From assembly GCA_002342985.1 (NCBI GenBank), contig DDRC01000125.1, positions 488 through 9,030 of the forward strand: a stretch of DNA of 8,543 bases, in the 5' to 3' direction. Every line of letters starts with the position of its first letter. Position 1 is the stretch's first letter. The notes beneath the pieces are model-generated. The model saw only the letters and a program-made list of their open reading frames with translations, was not told where the DNA came from and ran no database searches. The position numbers and the translations under genes were made by a program. This document shows positions 6,902-8,543 of this stretch, piece after piece. Source of the stretch: Flavobacteriales bacterium UBA2426 (GTDB lineage Bacteria; Bacteroidota; Bacteroidia; Flavobacteriales_F; PHOS-HE28).

Positions 6902-7905
6902 GATCCCACGCGTCGTGCAAGGAGGCTGTTCACCATGTGCTTCAGCAGGTAAAGCAACCGTCCGGGGGGGCGCTGAGGGCCCATCAGCCAATGCCGTAGC
7001 GCCAGCCCCCTGCCATAGGGCACGAGCGCGAAGAACAGATTGCCCCAGCATAGGGCGAGCCGGTCATCGAATGCCGCTTGGGGGAACAGGTGCCGCTCAC
7101 GGTTCATGGCGCTCATGTGTTCCAGCCAGGCCCTCATGCGCCGGAGCCGTTCAGCGTTCGGGCGTTCCTTGAAGGACCTCAAGGCCATGAGATGGTGAAT
7201 GACGTCCTCGTCGCTCAAAGGCAGCCCGAGCAATGGATACAGCCCACGGATGATGGTCTCGCGATAGCTCACCCGGTCAACGCCGGCGTTGCTGTTCTGC
7301 GGTCCGCGGCGGTACAGCACTAGGGCCTCATCCAGGTTGTCGAACTCGCCGAATCGCGACAGGATGGCCCAGTAGAACCAGTCCTCCCCGATCCGTGGCC
7401 AATGGTCATCGTAGCGGAGGTTGTGCTCCCGGAGCAAGGATGCCCTCAGGATGCTGGCGCCTTGGGCCACTGGATTGCTGAACAACAGCTCGGCCCGGCA
7501 TCGGTCCTCGCCGATCGGATAAGGCCAGAGCTCCTCTTCCTCACCGAACAAGCGGAGGTGGCAGCCGCTGGCGATGAGCCGGGGACGCTCATCCATGAAG
7601 GCCACCTGCTTCGCGAAGCGCTCCGGCAGCATGATGTCATCTGCGTCCACCCGGATGATGTACTCGCCCCTGGACAGGTCTATGGCGCGCTGCGCGGCGC
7701 CGCTGGGGCCCAGGTTGCGCTCCAAGGCCACCACGCGGAGCCGTTCATCACGCATGGCGCGGAGGCGTTCCAGGCTGTCGTCCGTGCTCTTGTCATCCAC
7801 CGCGATCACCTCGAAGTCGGCGTAGGTCTGGTTGAAGATGCTGTTGAAGCACTCCTCAAGGAAAGGCCCCTTGTTGTAGACCGGCACGACGACGCTGACC
7901 CTCAT
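6898..7905 (-). CDS. Glycosyltransferase family 2
   Basis: The 335-residue protein is a full GT2 enzyme. It opens with MRVSVVVPVYNK, followed by VDDKSTDDS at 36-44, NLGPSG at 64-69, the metal-binding VDADD at 86-90, WPRIGEDW at 169-176 holding the E174/D175 base region, and YRRGPQNSN at 198-206 in the acceptor loop. The C-terminal 90 residues are basic and helix-forming (GRLLYLLKHMVNSLLARR at 315-332), perhaps for peripheral contact with the inner membrane; no transmembrane segment is obvious. The ATG at 7905 forms an ATGA overlap with the upstream glycosyltransferase stop, and the TGA overlaps the GTG of the paralogue that follows. No Shine-Dalgarno sequence precedes the ATG, so translation probably depends on coupling. 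It was probably produced, together with its downstream neighbour, by tandem duplication. The sugar transferred cannot be told from sequence alone. Confidence 0.92.
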   Translation of the reverse strand: MRVSVVVPVYNKGPFLEECFNSIFNQTYADFEVIAVDDKSTDDSLERLRAMRDERLRVVALERNLGPSGAAQRAIDLSRGEYIIRVDADDIMLPERFAKQVAFMDERPRLIASGCHLRLFGEEEELWPYPIGEDRCRAELLFSNPVAQGASILRASLLREHNLRYDDHWPRIGEDWFYWAILSRFGEFDNLDEALVLYRRGPQNSNAGVDRVSYRETIIRGLYPLLGLPLSDEDVIHHLMALRSFKERPNAERLRRMRAWLEHMSAMNRERHLFPQAAFDDRLALCWGNLFFALVPYGRGLALRHWLMGPQRPPGRLLYLLKHMVNSLLARRVGS

Positions 7906-8543
7906 GGGAAGAGATGCTTCAGTTTGCGGCGGATCCGGAAAAGTAGCCAGCTGGGGGCACGCAGGTCATCATCCAGCTCCTTGAGCCGCTGCGTGAGCGG
8001 TTCATCGAGCCCGGGCAGTTCCTCCACACCGGAGCGCCAATGCCGCATCATGGCGTATTCCTCTCGGACGTGGACCCGATAATGCCATTTAAGCATGAAG
8101 CGGACCACCATCGCCTCGACCAATGCGGCGTGCTCCGGTCCTGCGGGAATCCCGCGCAAGGGTGACGCGAGCCGGTGCCCGAGTGACAGTGAATCAGCAT
8201 GATGGTCCAGGCCCGTGGAACGGCAGAGGCCGTGCAGCACGGACGCCGTCTCGTCCACGAAGCGCGCCTGCAGCGTTGACGTCTTGCTGGCGCCATGGTG
8301 CCTGAAGATGCCCAAGGGCCAAGGCACCACGCGCACGCAGCCGGTGCCGTGGAGGAAGAGCAATTGGAGCCAGAGCTCATAATCCATGACGCAGGCCAGG
8401 CCTTCCTCCACCCCGCCCACCGCCCGCAGCGCGCTGCTCCGGAAGAAGGTGGCCTGCTGGTTGATGCGCGGCTCGGTGAACCACTTCCTGGTGTCGGACG
8501 CATCCTCCATGGGCATGGGCTCGTCGGGCCTGCCCCGCTCCCT
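7902..8543 (-). CDS. Glycosyltransferase family 2, C-terminal part (cut by right window edge)
   Basis: The frame enters at the right edge and codes for 213 visible residues before a TGA at 7904-7902. The visible part is the second half of a GT2 domain plus a C-terminal extension. It shows NQQATFFRSSALR at residues 28-40 of the visible part, MDYELWLQLL at 53-62 (the Asp/Glu general-base segment) and FRHHGASKT at 80-88 in the acceptor loop, then about 125 mostly helical residues ending in a basic RIRRKLKHLFP tail. The nucleotide-binding strand and DXD motif must lie to the right of the window. An ATG at 8516 is internal: nine in-frame codons without a stop precede it and a GT2 domain could not start there. 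The segment N-QATFFR followed by MDYELWL is typical of enzymes extending lipid-linked O-units. Specificity is unknown. Confidence 0.85.
   Translation of the reverse strand, partial: RERGRPDEPMPMEDASDTRKWFTEPRINQQATFFRSSALRAVGGVEEGLACVMDYELWLQLLFLHGTGCVRVVPWPLGIFRHHGASKTSTLQARFVDETASVLHGLCRSTGLDHHADSLSLGHRLASPLRGIPAGPEHAALVEAMVVRFMLKWHYRVHVREEYAMMRHWRSGVEELPGLDEPLTQRLKELDDDLRAPSWLLFRIRRKLKHLFP

Noticed and set aside
6902..7051. N-terminal extension of the second GT2 protein by 50 residues
   Set aside because: The extension lies inside the upstream gene and is not GT2-like. The GTG at 6901 gives an N-terminus matching the paralogue and the GTGA overlap.
1..8543. CRISPR array, transposon, tRNA, rRNA or phage genes
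   Set aside because: No regularly spaced repeats, transposase motifs, terminal inverted repeats or structural RNA signatures were seen; almost every base is accounted for by nine minus-strand coding regions.

Overview
The window is a fragment of a GC-rich bacterial surface-polysaccharide gene cluster (O-antigen, capsule or exopolysaccharide type). Every gene I can support lies on the minus strand, so transcription runs from the right edge to the left edge. The most likely host group is Bacteroidota, perhaps a high-GC Flavobacteriales-like lineage. This rests on my recollection of related proteins (the GTRPNFMK-type epimerase, the short CysE-like acetyltransferase, the GT4 N-terminus with a GGMQRH motif) and on the near absence of Shine-Dalgarno sequences. 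It is an inference, not a demonstration.

Layout in order of transcription: (1) the C-terminal part of a GT-A/GT2 glycosyltransferase cut by the right edge (7902-8543); (2) a complete GT2 enzyme (6898-7905); (3) a second complete GT2 enzyme that is a clear tandem paralogue of the first (5870-6901, GTG start); (4) a third, more distant GT2 enzyme (4919-5869); (5) a left-handed beta-helix (hexapeptide) acyltransferase of the serine-acetyltransferase-like type (4341-4922); (6) a non-hydrolysing UDP-GlcNAc 2-epimerase, WecB-like (3253-4344); (7) an unusual 716-residue protein joining a GT-B (GT4-like) domain to a GT-A (GT2) domain (1106-3256, GTG start); (8) an extended-SDR nucleotide-sugar epimerase/dehydratase (118-1065); (9) the N-terminus of a GT4 glycosyltransferase cut by the left edge (1-121).

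Packing is extremely tight. Six of the eight junctions are 4-base NTGA overlaps of a start (ATG, GTG or TTG) with a TGA stop, one is a direct TGA-ATG abutment, and only one has a gap, 40 bases ahead of the SDR gene. All eight visible stop codons are TGA. This is what one expects of a single translationally coupled operon. No promoter, terminator, RNA gene, mobile element or CRISPR array was seen.

Together the genes can make or modify nucleotide sugars (2-epimerase giving ManNAc-type sugars, plus an SDR epimerase/dehydratase), transfer sugars onto a growing glycan (seven glycosyltransferase domains in six proteins) and probably decorate it with acetyl groups. No flippase, polymerase, initiating transferase or export protein is in the window, so the product and its export route cannot be named. 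I see no evidence for a wholly new kind of system. The most distinctive items are the GT-B/GT-A fusion, the tandem GT2 pair and the overlap architecture.
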